Positions 18,254 to 27,000 of a stretch of 64,000 nt of DNA are shown piece after piece (positions within the stretch are counted from its first letter, which is position 1; every line of letters starts with the position of its first letter). Under the pieces are notes generated by a model, which worked only from the letters and a program-made list of their open reading frames with translations, did not search any database and was not told where the DNA came from. This DNA is from Candidatus Gastranaerophilales bacterium. Lineage in GTDB: Bacteria; Bacillota; Clostridia; Lachnospirales; Lachnospiraceae. A program made the translations under genes and the position numbers. The stretch spans positions 17,457 through 81,456 of the forward strand of contig JAMPHU010000004.1 of NCBI GenBank assembly GCA_023663225.1, read 5' to 3'.

Positions 18254-18411
18254 GGAGCAAAAGGTGACAGAGAATACTTTCTGTGACGTGAGTCGGATGT
18301 GGAGATGAGACTCCGGCGATGCCCGTCCAATGGCGGGCATTGCCGTGCATGAGGCTCATCGGAACGCCTATCCGGCCGTCACAGAAAGTATTCTCGGTCA
18401 CCTTTTGCTCC
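18254..18411. repeat. Palindromic repeat family D, long copy
   Basis: A 158-bp palindrome whose 34-base outer arms (18254-18287 and 18378-18411) differ at one position only. Each arm starts GGAGCAAAAGGTGAC and contains GAGAATACTTTCTG. The interior has a further hairpin, ATGCCCG/CGGGCAT. It ends about 50 bases before the promoter of the first DUF4062-NACHT gene. Confidence 0.9.
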
Positions 18412-18461
18412 GTCCCTAAGTGTCCCTAAGTATCCCCACATCTTCCCCATACTCAAATCAC

Positions 18462-18490
18462 TTGAACCTTACGTCCGCATATATTATAAT
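18462..18490 (+). promoter_or_regulatory. Promoter of DUF4062-NACHT-TPR gene 1
   Basis: TTGAAC (18462-18467), a 17-base spacer and TATAAT (18485-18490). The -35, the last seven spacer bases, the -10 and the A-rich leader that follows (ACAAATGTAA repeats) are nearly identical to those of the paralogous gene at 24042, so the promoter was duplicated with the gene. Confidence 0.85.
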
Positions 18491-18562
18491 ACAAATGTAA
18501 ATACAGATGCAAATACAAAACCGAATCAAACGAAAAAAGGGTAACAATAAGGAGACATATCC

Positions 18563-21544
18563 ATGAGAACCATCTTTGTGTCAAGCACTTTTGAGGACAT
18601 GCGCTATGAACGCGACGCCATACGGAATATTACCGCGCCATCCCTGAATGAAGAGGCCAGAAAATATAGTGATGCGCTGGACTTCTGCGACCTGCGCTGG
18701 GGGATCAACACAGGCAATCTTGACACGGAGGAAGGCTTCGGAAAAACGCCCGACGTCCGTCTCAATGAAATAGAAATAGACCGCAGCCAGCCGCCTCTGG
18801 TAGTACTCCTGGGTTATCGCTGCGGCCGGATACCTGATGATGGCAGTCTTATCACAACGGCAGCAGACTGGAAACATCTGGAACTGGAAGATCTGGAAAG
18901 AAGCGTGACCGCGCTTGAGATCGAGTACGGCGTTCTCTGCGGCGAAAGGAAGCTTCAAAATACACTCTTCTATCTTCGTGAGATAGCAGGAGACGCCCCT
19001 TATGATTCCCTTACCTGGGACAGGGAATATGAAGAAAAGGTCTCCGCGCTCAAAAACAGGATCAAAAGCATCACCCGCGGGAGAGTCAAAGAGTATACCC
19101 TGACATGGAACGGCAGCGGTTTTGACGGCGTTGACGCCTTTGCAAAGATGCTTACAAAAGACATCAAATCCATGCTCCTGCCCAGATGGCGGGAAACGGA
19201 AAACCTCACCGCTTTCCAGCGGGAACGAGAAATCCACGCTGCCTATATTCGTGAAAAGAACGCTATGTTTCGGGCAAGGCAGGCGGAAGCCGAAAAACTG
19301 ATACAAGACGCCCTGTCACAACCCGTCACCGTCATCAGAGGGGAAACGGGCAGCGGCAAGAGCACGATCTTTTCCCATATGGCCACAGAACTTGAAAAGT
19401 TCGGATGGGTCATCCTCCCCTTTATTTCGAGGCTTACCGCGGGAAGCAATTCCGAAAGGGACATTATTGAGAACATCGTTTATTTTATAGAAGAAGAACT
19501 GCACCTTACCCATTACATAGACGAGACGGACGCCCAGAGTGGCGAAAAGAACACACACACTCCCGACGAGTGGGGCCAGAAGCTTGCCGAGCTGTGTTCC
19601 GCATACACAAAAACGGGGGCAAGACTGCTCGTCATGATAGACGCCGCAGACCGACTCGCCCCAAGCGGGGAATGGGGTATGCTGCATTTGATACCCGAGT
19701 CAGAAGAGATCCATCTTGTCATAACCCGCACGGTGGATCCCGATGCTCCCGCCCACGAGGGACACTATACGCTCCGGCAGTTGGACAACGGGGACAAACT
19801 GGATGTCCTCGGCGGAATCCTCGCGGGAAACGGCGGGGAGATAGCGGAGTCTGTCATAAATGAGATATTGAAGCTGAAAACCTCCCACAATCCCCTGTAC
19901 CTGTCACTGCTCGTCCGGAGGCTTCTCATGGTGAACAGGGAAGATTTCGAGGATATCAGGAGCAAGGGCGGCCATGCGGCGGCCATAGAGCAGTACCATC
20001 TGGCGCTGATCAGAAATAAATGCCCTGATAACCTTGCCGAGATGAGCGCTGCCCTTTTAAGCGAGGCCGGAAAGCAGATCAATGAGAAGCTCGTATCCAA
20101 AGCGGCGCAATACCTTACCGTATCCAGAAAGGGGCTGCGCAGAAAGGATCTGGCCGCATTGCTGGGCGAAGAATGGTCGGATATCGACTTCTCCCACTTT
20201 GTCAACTATATGCATGACTGCTTCCTGTTCAGGGCTGACGGCCGCTATGATTTTACGCACAAGTGCATCCGCACGGGTTTCCGTGGCCAATGCGAGGATT
20301 GGGACAGGATGAACAGGGAGATTCTTGCCTGTTTCCACTCCCTGAAGACAGACGATCCTGTCAGAACGAGAGAGATCGCCTATCATGCCATCGCGGCGGA
20401 CGATAAGAAACTTTTTATCGATCATATCATAAATCACTGCTATCACTCCTACAGGCGAAGCCATACGGTTCGAGAGGTATCTGCACAGTGCCTTGCCGAC
20501 AACGGCCAGTGGATCATCGACGTTCTGGAAGAAGCCAAAAAGTATGACTCCGATGAAAAACTGTGTCGATTGGCTGATTTCTGCAATGATGAATTGAATA
20601 ACGCTTTGTGGACTCTTGAAGACCGGAAAAAGCAGGAGATCAAACTGCGCATCCTGACCGCCAATATGGAGTTTTCGGAGCATCTGTATCACAAATTGAA
20701 ATCCTGCAAAGGCAAAAGAACGCTTTCCCGCAGTTATGAAACGGCTGCCGAACTCTATGAGGAACTTGGCGGCAGCGATCATTTGCGGCATGCGCTAACG
20801 CTGTATGGGAAAGGTCTGACGATCTATGAGCAGTTGGCGGAAGAACTGGACAGTTCGGATAAAGAGAAGCTTTCCTTCCGTTATGATCAGGTTGCCCGAA
20901 TTTATGAGGCGCTTGGCGAAAACGATCATTTGCGGCACGCACTGGAATTGTATGAGAAGGCTATCGCGATCAGGGAACAGTTGACAGAGAATACACTGTA
21001 CGCCACCAAACAAAAAATGGAACTTGTCTCCAATTACAATAAGGCTGCCAGGATTTATGCGACACTTGGCGGCAACGATAGCCTGCGCCATATACTAAAG
21101 CTTTATGAAAAGGCTGTGATGGTGGGAGAACAACTGGCAAAAGAAATTGGCACCGCAAAAAGCAAAGGGGAACTCTCCTGCAGTTATCATAAGGTTGCCG
21201 GAATTTACGCGGTGCTTGGCAAAAACGGCAATCTGCGCCGCGCGCTGGAACTGTATGAAAAAGACCTGACGCTCAGAGAGCAGCTTGCAAAAGAGTTCGA
21301 CACCGCAGAAAACAAGCGGGAGCTTTCCCTCAGTTATCACAGGGTTGCCGGAATCTATGAAAAGCTTGGGGGCAGCGACAATCTGCAGCTGGCTCTGTCG
21401 CTGTACGAAAAAAGCATGCCGATCAGGGAGCAGTTGGCGGCAGAGTTGGGCACCCCTCAGAGCAAAAAAGATCTGACCATCAGTTATCATAAGGTTACCG
21501 AGATCCGCACGGCGCTTGACTCACTGCTACAATCGCCACAATGA
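18563..21544 (+). CDS. DUF4062-NACHT/STAND-TPR protein, copy 1
   Basis: A 993-residue protein. Residues 1-130 are a DUF4062 domain (I-F-V-S-S-T-F-E-D-M, D-L-R-W-G-I), followed by a STAND-type NTPase with Walker A G-E-T-G-S-G-K-S near residue 260 and Walker B L-L-V-M-I-D-A-A-D. From about 716 to the end are five to six tetratricopeptide units with a 50-residue period. The same arrangement occurs in animal NPHP3, and in bacteria such proteins are typical threat sensors that oligomerise on ligand binding. Copy 1 reads G-Y-R-C-G-R-I-P where copy 2 keeps the usual G-Y-R-Y-G-W-I-P, so its DUF4062 may have diverged. The start is supported by AAGGAG eight bases upstream. The ligand and effector mechanism are unknown. 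Its 3' end overlaps the convergent Sel1 gene by 18 bases. Confidence 0.9.
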   Translation: MRTIFVSSTFEDMRYERDAIRNITAPSLNEEARKYSDALDFCDLRWGINTGNLDTEEGFGKTPDVRLNEIEIDRSQPPLVVLLGYRCGRIPDDGSLITTAADWKHLELEDLERSVTALEIEYGVLCGERKLQNTLFYLREIAGDAPYDSLTWDREYEEKVSALKNRIKSITRGRVKEYTLTWNGSGFDGVDAFAKMLTKDIKSMLLPRWRETENLTAFQREREIHAAYIREKNAMFRARQAEAEKLIQDALSQPVTVIRGETGSGKSTIFSHMATELEKFGWVILPFISRLTAGSNSERDIIENIVYFIEEELHLTHYIDETDAQSGEKNTHTPDEWGQKLAELCSAYTKTGARLLVMIDAADRLAPSGEWGMLHLIPESEEIHLVITRTVDPDAPAHEGHYTLRQLDNGDKLDVLGGILAGNGGEIAESVINEILKLKTSHNPLYLSLLVRRLLMVNREDFEDIRSKGGHAAAIEQYHLALIRNKCPDNLAEMSAALLSEAGKQINEKLVSKAAQYLTVSRKGLRRKDLAALLGEEWSDIDFSHFVNYMHDCFLFRADGRYDFTHKCIRTGFRGQCEDWDRMNREILACFHSLKTDDPVRTREIAYHAIAADDKKLFIDHIINHCYHSYRRSHTVREVSAQCLADNGQWIIDVLEEAKKYDSDEKLCRLADFCNDELNNALWTLEDRKKQEIKLRILTANMEFSEHLYHKLKSCKGKRTLSRSYETAAELYEELGGSDHLRHALTLYGKGLTIYEQLAEELDSSDKEKLSFRYDQVARIYEALGENDHLRHALELYEKAIAIREQLTENTLYATKQKMELVSNYNKAARIYATLGGNDSLRHILKLYEKAVMVGEQLAKEIGTAKSKGELSCSYHKVAGIYAVLGKNGNLRRALELYEKDLTLREQLAKEFDTAENKRELSLSYHRVAGIYEKLGGSDNLQLALSLYEKSMPIREQLAAELGTPQSKKDLTISYHKVTEIRTALDSLLQSPQ

Positions 21545-22108
21545 AAACATGGGATCCTCCCTGCTGTGCTTTCTCGCCTTTTGTTCCCACTCTTCCGCCT
21601 TGAAACGATCCCTGGCCACTCCGCAACCGAATTTATACATATCCGCCAGAAGGGATTCCGCAACCGCATGTCCCTGCTTGGCCGCCTTTAAATACCACTC
21701 GACCGCCTTTGCATCATCCGAATCCACTCCGTAACCCATTTGATAACAGACGCCCAGCCTGCATTGCGCGCCTGCATGACCCTGCTCGGCCGCCTTCCAG
21801 TACCACTTGACCGCCTCTTTGTCCACTCCTTCGACGCCCTCATACAGTTCTCCCAGACGATTCTGCGCCTCCGCATTGCCCTGCTCGGCCGCCTTTTGGT
21901 ACCACTCTCTGGCCCTGACCGCATCCTTCTCCACACGGCTGCCTTCCTCGTACAGCTTTCCCATTTGAAACATTGCCGGAGCATACGCACTCTCGGCAAG
22001 GCTTCGCATCGTTTCCACACCCTCCTCATAATCGGGCGTTTTCATCAGGGCAGACGCTTCCTCATATAATTCCTCTTCCGTTTTCTCCCGCATCCGCAAA
22101 GCCTCCAT
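21527..22108 (-). CDS. Sel1-repeat protein
   Basis: A 193-residue alpha-solenoid with four Sel1-like units of about 36 residues (for example A-R-E-W-Y-Q-K-A-A-E-Q-G-N-A-E-A-Q-N-R-L and W-Y-W-K-A-A-E-Q-G-H-A-G-A-Q). Sel1 repeats mediate protein contacts. The gene follows the RyR-domain membrane protein by 30 bases and is probably co-transcribed with it. ATG at 22093 with GGAGG eight bases upstream is a better-supported start than 22108. At least three other Sel1 proteins occur in this island. Confidence 0.88.
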   Translation of the reverse strand: MEALRMREKTEEELYEEASALMKTPDYEEGVETMRSLAESAYAPAMFQMGKLYEEGSRVEKDAVRAREWYQKAAEQGNAEAQNRLGELYEGVEGVDKEAVKWYWKAAEQGHAGAQCRLGVCYQMGYGVDSDDAKAVEWYLKAAKQGHAVAESLLADMYKFGCGVARDRFKAEEWEQKARKHSREDPMFSLWRL

Positions 22109-22138
22109 ATCCGTTTTTCCTTATCCGTTTTCACTGTT

Positions 22139-23917
22139 TCATTCATGTGCCAATGTCAAAGCATCCCTTACATTATCCATATCGTAGTCTTTCAGCTTGC
22201 CCGGCTCTTTCTGGGGCAGAGCGTCAAGCTCATCCCAAGGCACAAGACAGGCATGCCGCTTTTCCTTCGGGTGTTTGAGATTGCAGCCGGCCCTCTCCTC
22301 GTCAGTCAGGTCGCTTACAGGCATGCTCCTCCAGCCGTGCGCATAATGAAAGGCGCTCCATCGCGAATGTTCGTATTGCGCGAGGAAATCCATTTTGTCT
22401 TTCTCCTCCCCCCTGCACAATTCAAATAGCGCCTTTTTATTATAGGCATCAAGATTTGCGGCGCGGTTGGACGCCTGAGTGAATGTTCCGAGTTCTTCCC
22501 ATTTTGTCGTTTTATGGTTTGCTTTGCAATACTGTTCATGGGTCGCTCTGGCCTTGGCATCTATACTGCGCGCAATCAACGTCTCATAGTTTATGATCCT
22601 GTCGTTTACATCCAGAATCTTTATCTCCGGATATTGTTCCAGCAAATGTTCGATTCCCGGGCAAGGTTCATTCAATATGATGAGAATCTCAGGCCGGCGA
22701 TCATATCGGCCGATTCTGTTGAAATAACGCCGGAGCTTTATCGCCGCCTCAATATTAAGCTGCGTGTCGCGGGTGGCAATGATGATCTGCTTGAAGCTGT
22801 CAATGCGCGCGCCTATGGTCTTAAAATATTCCGGCGTATGGATCCCTGTGTCCGCGAAATCGATTTGCCCGCTGCCCGCAAAATACGGGACATCGGTCAA
22901 AAATTTCTCCTTTTTAACCGACATTTCCTCGTCAAAGACCAACGCCCTGAAACTCTCCTTGCCATCCCTTGTCAGAAACGCGGCATTTTCAAAAGCGCTG
23001 AGCAAAAACTCCTGCCCTATACTGTCAAATCCGATCATGCAGATATCAAAAGGTTCCGTAAGATAAGGCAGATCACCGCTTTCGCTGAAAGAATGTGTCC
23101 TTTTCAACATATTGACAGGCATATACATGCACTCATTGACATTGAAATATCTCTGAACCGCGAGCTGTTCTTTTGATACCAGATATGCATCGATATGATC
23201 CATGCACATATCTTCAAAACGAATCACATCATTGTCAAGAAAAGCTGTTACAGAAATCTTCTCACTGTCCTCCCAATCATTTTGGAGCTGATAAAGGATA
23301 CCCAAATTATCATATCCGGCATCGGGCAAAAGGACGATCTTATATTTTTTATTTTTATTCAAATGTCCGAGCAGCTCTTTTTTCTCTATTCTGCAAAAAT
23401 CATATAAGGAATCCGTGTCCGCAAGCGGCTGCGTCGGTATGTATATGATATACGGGTTTTTCACCCTGCGCCGTATGTCCGCGACAAGCAGTCCCGCGTC
23501 ATCGGCTTTTCCCCGGATCACATACTGCTCTTTCTCAAAACAGCCTGTTACCCTGAGTTTCAGTTGGTTAAGCCTCCTGTTGAACAATAAAACGGCAACG
23601 AACTTTGCTGTGAGGAGCGCAGCAATAAAAGTGATGACCCAAAGCTGCGCCTGAAAGCTTACCGACATTTGATTCGCCCAGTTGATGTCGCCGCCGAAGG
23701 TGAGATATTGTACCGACATAAACATGCTTTTTCCCAATATTTTAGCTATTTCGGAAAAATTGATCACCTCTGACGAGACGGCGGTGATGACCGTCTGTGT
23801 GACCAGCACAAAAAGATAATTATACACCAGCCGAATCGTCCTTTTGAGAGATTCTGACAGCTTACGGGTCGCTAACAATAAGAGCAAGACCAATACTAAA
23901 TATAACAGCAACAGCAT
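22139..23917 (-). CDS. Membrane protein with NAD-binding-like and RyR domains
   Basis: A 592-residue protein. The N-terminus has about three transmembrane segments (L-L-L-L-Y-L-V-L-V at the start, another near 28-50, another near 90-115). The cytoplasmic middle has two Rossmann-like stretches (F-D-I-C-M-I-G-F-D-S-I-G-Q-E-F near residue 290), recalling TrkA-N/RCK domains of potassium channels. The C-terminal 90 residues match the RyR domain (E-H-S-R-W-S-A-F-H-Y-A-H-G-W, then D-L-T-D-E-E-R and L-V-P-W-D-E-L). In bacteria RyR domains occur in predicted nucleotide-centred signalling and immunity systems, so a membrane sensor or effector role is plausible but inferred. The start has GGAGG seven bases upstream. 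It is divergent from NACHT gene 2. Confidence 0.8.
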   Translation of the reverse strand: MLLLLYLVLVLLLLLATRKLSESLKRTIRLVYNYLFVLVTQTVITAVSSEVINFSEIAKILGKSMFMSVQYLTFGGDINWANQMSVSFQAQLWVITFIAALLTAKFVAVLLFNRRLNQLKLRVTGCFEKEQYVIRGKADDAGLLVADIRRRVKNPYIIYIPTQPLADTDSLYDFCRIEKKELLGHLNKNKKYKIVLLPDAGYDNLGILYQLQNDWEDSEKISVTAFLDNDVIRFEDMCMDHIDAYLVSKEQLAVQRYFNVNECMYMPVNMLKRTHSFSESGDLPYLTEPFDICMIGFDSIGQEFLLSAFENAAFLTRDGKESFRALVFDEEMSVKKEKFLTDVPYFAGSGQIDFADTGIHTPEYFKTIGARIDSFKQIIIATRDTQLNIEAAIKLRRYFNRIGRYDRRPEILIILNEPCPGIEHLLEQYPEIKILDVNDRIINYETLIARSIDAKARATHEQYCKANHKTTKWEELGTFTQASNRAANLDAYNKKALFELCRGEEKDKMDFLAQYEHSRWSAFHYAHGWRSMPVSDLTDEERAGCNLKHPKEKRHACLVPWDELDALPQKEPGKLKDYDMDNVRDALTLAHE

Positions 23918-23952
23918 AAAACAACCTCCACTCTCGGTATTTCAATAATAAC

Positions 23953-23981
23953 TTGAACCCCACCACCACATATATTATAAT
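23953..23981 (+). promoter_or_regulatory. Promoter of DUF4062-NACHT-TPR gene 2
   Basis: TTGAAC (23953-23958), a 17-base spacer and TATAAT (23976-23981), followed by an A-rich leader nearly identical to that of gene 1. It starts only 36 bases from the ATG of the divergent RyR-domain gene. Confidence 0.85.
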
Positions 23982-24041
23982 ACAAATGTAATTACAAATG
24001 CAATTACAAAACTAAATCAAGCGAAAAAGGGAGACCTATCC

Positions 24042-27000
24042 ATGAAAACCATCTTTGTATCAAGCACTTTTAAGGACATGCACTATGAACGCGACGCCAT
24101 AAGAGATATTACCGCACCTTCCCTGAACGAGGAAGCAAAAAAACACGGGGACGAGGTGGACTTCTGCGACCTGCGCTGGGGAATCAACACAGGCGACCTT
24201 GACACAGAGGAAGGCTCCAGAAAGGTGCTCGACGTCTGTCTCGATGAGATAGACCGCAGCCAGCCGCCCATGGTGGTGCTCCTAGGGTACCGCTACGGCT
24301 GGATACCCGATGGCGACCTTATCAAAACGGCCGCAGAGAGGAAACATCTGGAACTGGAAGACTTGGAAAAGAGCGTGACCGCGCTTGAGATCGAGTACGG
24401 CGCCCTCTGCGACAAGGAAAAGCTTGAAAATACACTCTTCTATTTCCGTGAGATAGAGGGAGACGCCCCTTCTGATTACCGGACTGAGGACAAGGCGCAT
24501 GAAGAAAAAGTCTCCGCGCTCAAAAACAGGATAAAAACCATCACCGGCGGGAATTTCAAAACATATACCCTCACATGGAACGGCAGCGACTTTGACGGCG
24601 TTGACGCCTTTGCCGATATGCTTGCGCAAGACATCAGAGAGATGCTCCTGCCCCAATGGCGGGAAACGGAGATGCTCACCGATTTCCAGCGGGAAAGGCG
24701 AACCCACGCCTCGTTTATCAGGGAAAAGAACATGATGTTCCGGGCAAGGCAGGCGGAAGCCGAAAAACTGATACAAGACGCCCTGTCGCAACCCGTCACC
24801 ATCATCAAGGGCGAAGTGGGCAGCGGCAAAAGCACGCTCTTTTCCCACATGGCCACAGAGTTGGAAAAGTCCGAATGGATCATCCTCCCCTTTATTTCGG
24901 GACTCACCACGGAGAGCAACTCCGCGAGGGATATCATTGAAAACACGGTCTACTTTATAGAGGAAGAACTGCACCTTGAACATTACAGAGACGAGACGGA
25001 TCCCCAGACCGGCAAAAAGAAAACCCACACTCCCGACGAGTGGAAGGAAAAACTCGCCGAACTGTGCTCCGCATACGCAGAGACGGGGGCAAAGCTGCTC
25101 ATCATGGTGGACGCCGCAGACCAGCTCACCCAGAGCGAGGAGAGGGACAGACTTGATTTTGTCCCCTTGTCCGTGTCGGAAAAGATTCATTTTGTCATGA
25201 CCTGCACAACGGATTTCAAGACTCCCGTCTGGAGGGACGTCTATACGCTTCAACATCTGAACAATGAGGATAAACGGGATGTCATAGACGGGATCCTGGC
25301 AAGGAACGGCAGGGAACTCTCGCAGCCTGTCATAAATAAGATGTTGGAACTGGAGGCCTCCCACAACCCGCTGTATCTGTCCCTGCTCGTCCAGAGACTT
25401 CTCATGATGAACAGGGAAGATTTCGCAGCCATCAGGAGCCAGGGCGACGGTATGGCGGCCATAGAGCAGCACCAACTGGAGCTGATCAAAAATAAATGCC
25501 CTGACGGCCTTGACGAGATGAGCGCCGCCCTTTTGAGCGAGGCGGGGAAACGGATCAATGAGAAACTCATATCCAAAGCGGCACAATACCTTGCCGCATC
25601 CAGGAGCGGCCTGCGCAGAAAGGATCTGGCCGCATTGTTGGGCGGGGAATGGTCGGAGATCGACTTCTCCCATTTTGTAAATTATATGTATGACTGCTTC
25701 CTGCTGCGGGATGACGGCCGCTATGATTTTACGCACAAGAGCATACGGGCGGGTTTCCGCAGCCGTTGCGAGGATCTGGATGGGGTAAACAGGGAGATCC
25801 TCGAATACTTCAAGTCCCTTAAGGCGGATGACCCTGTCAGAGTGAGCGAGATCATCTATCATGTCATTGCGGCGGATGATAAGAAGTTTTTTGTCGATTA
25901 TAGCGTAAAGCATTTATACAGACCCTATACCAAGAGTTGTGCGGCCCGCGATGTATACGCACAGTGCATGGCCGACAACGGCCAATGGATCATTGCTGTC
26001 TTTGAGGAAGCCAAAAAGTATGAAGCTGATGAAGAACTACTAGGTAATTTGACTCTTTTCTGCAATAGTGAACTGTATAATGCCTTTGGGGGGAGTCAGA
26101 AGGAGCTGGAAACCAGCCTGTCCATCCTGACTGCTAATCTTGATCTTTCGGAATACCTATACCGCAAATTGAAATCCAATACAAGCATGTGGTATTCTTT
26201 CATCAGCTATAATATGGTTGCAGGAATCTATGAGACACTTGGCGGTAACAACAACCTAAAACTGGCACTGGAGCTGTGTGAAAAAGGCCAGACGATCGCT
26301 GAACTACTGGTGAATGAGTCCGGCACCACCGCCACCGTGGGCAAAGAGAATCTTTCCATCAGTTATGCCCAAGCTGCAAGAATCTATGAGGCACTTGACG
26401 GCAGCGACAACCTGATGCACGCTCTGGAGCTTTATAGGAAAGCTCTGGCGATCAGTGAACAACTGGCTGAAGACCCGAACTCCACCCAGAACAAGAGCGA
26501 TGTTTCCTGCAGATATGATGGGGTCGCAGGAATCTATGAGAAACTTGGCGGTAACGACAACCTAAAACTGGCCTTGGAGTTGTATGAAAAGAGTCAGACG
26601 ATCGATGAACAACTGGTGAATGAGCTCGGCACCACCCAAAGCAAAAGGAATCTTTCCAGCGACTATAGTAAAGTTGCAAGAATCTATAGAAAACTTGGCA
26701 GCATTGACGACCTGATGCACGCGCTGGAACTGTGTAGAAAGGCTCTTGCGATCAATGAACAACTGGCTGAGAAACTGAACGCCACCCAGAGCAAACGCAC
26801 GCTTTCCATCAATTATAGCGATATTGCAGGAATCTATGAGACACTTGGCGGTAACGACAACCTGATGCGCGCTCTGGCGCTGTATGAAAAGAGCCTGACG
26901 ATTGATGAACAACTGGCGAAAGAACTAGGCACCAACCGGAGCAAAAGTGAGCTTTCCCACAGTTATATTCATGTTGCAGCGATCCATGAGAAATTTGGCA

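Noticed and set aside
24282-25913. 543-residue open frame antisense to NACHT gene 2
   Set aside because: It is a mirror of GC-rich codon usage in the real gene. It has no ribosome site, its translation is low in domain signal, and the sense strand encodes clear DUF4062 and Walker motifs.
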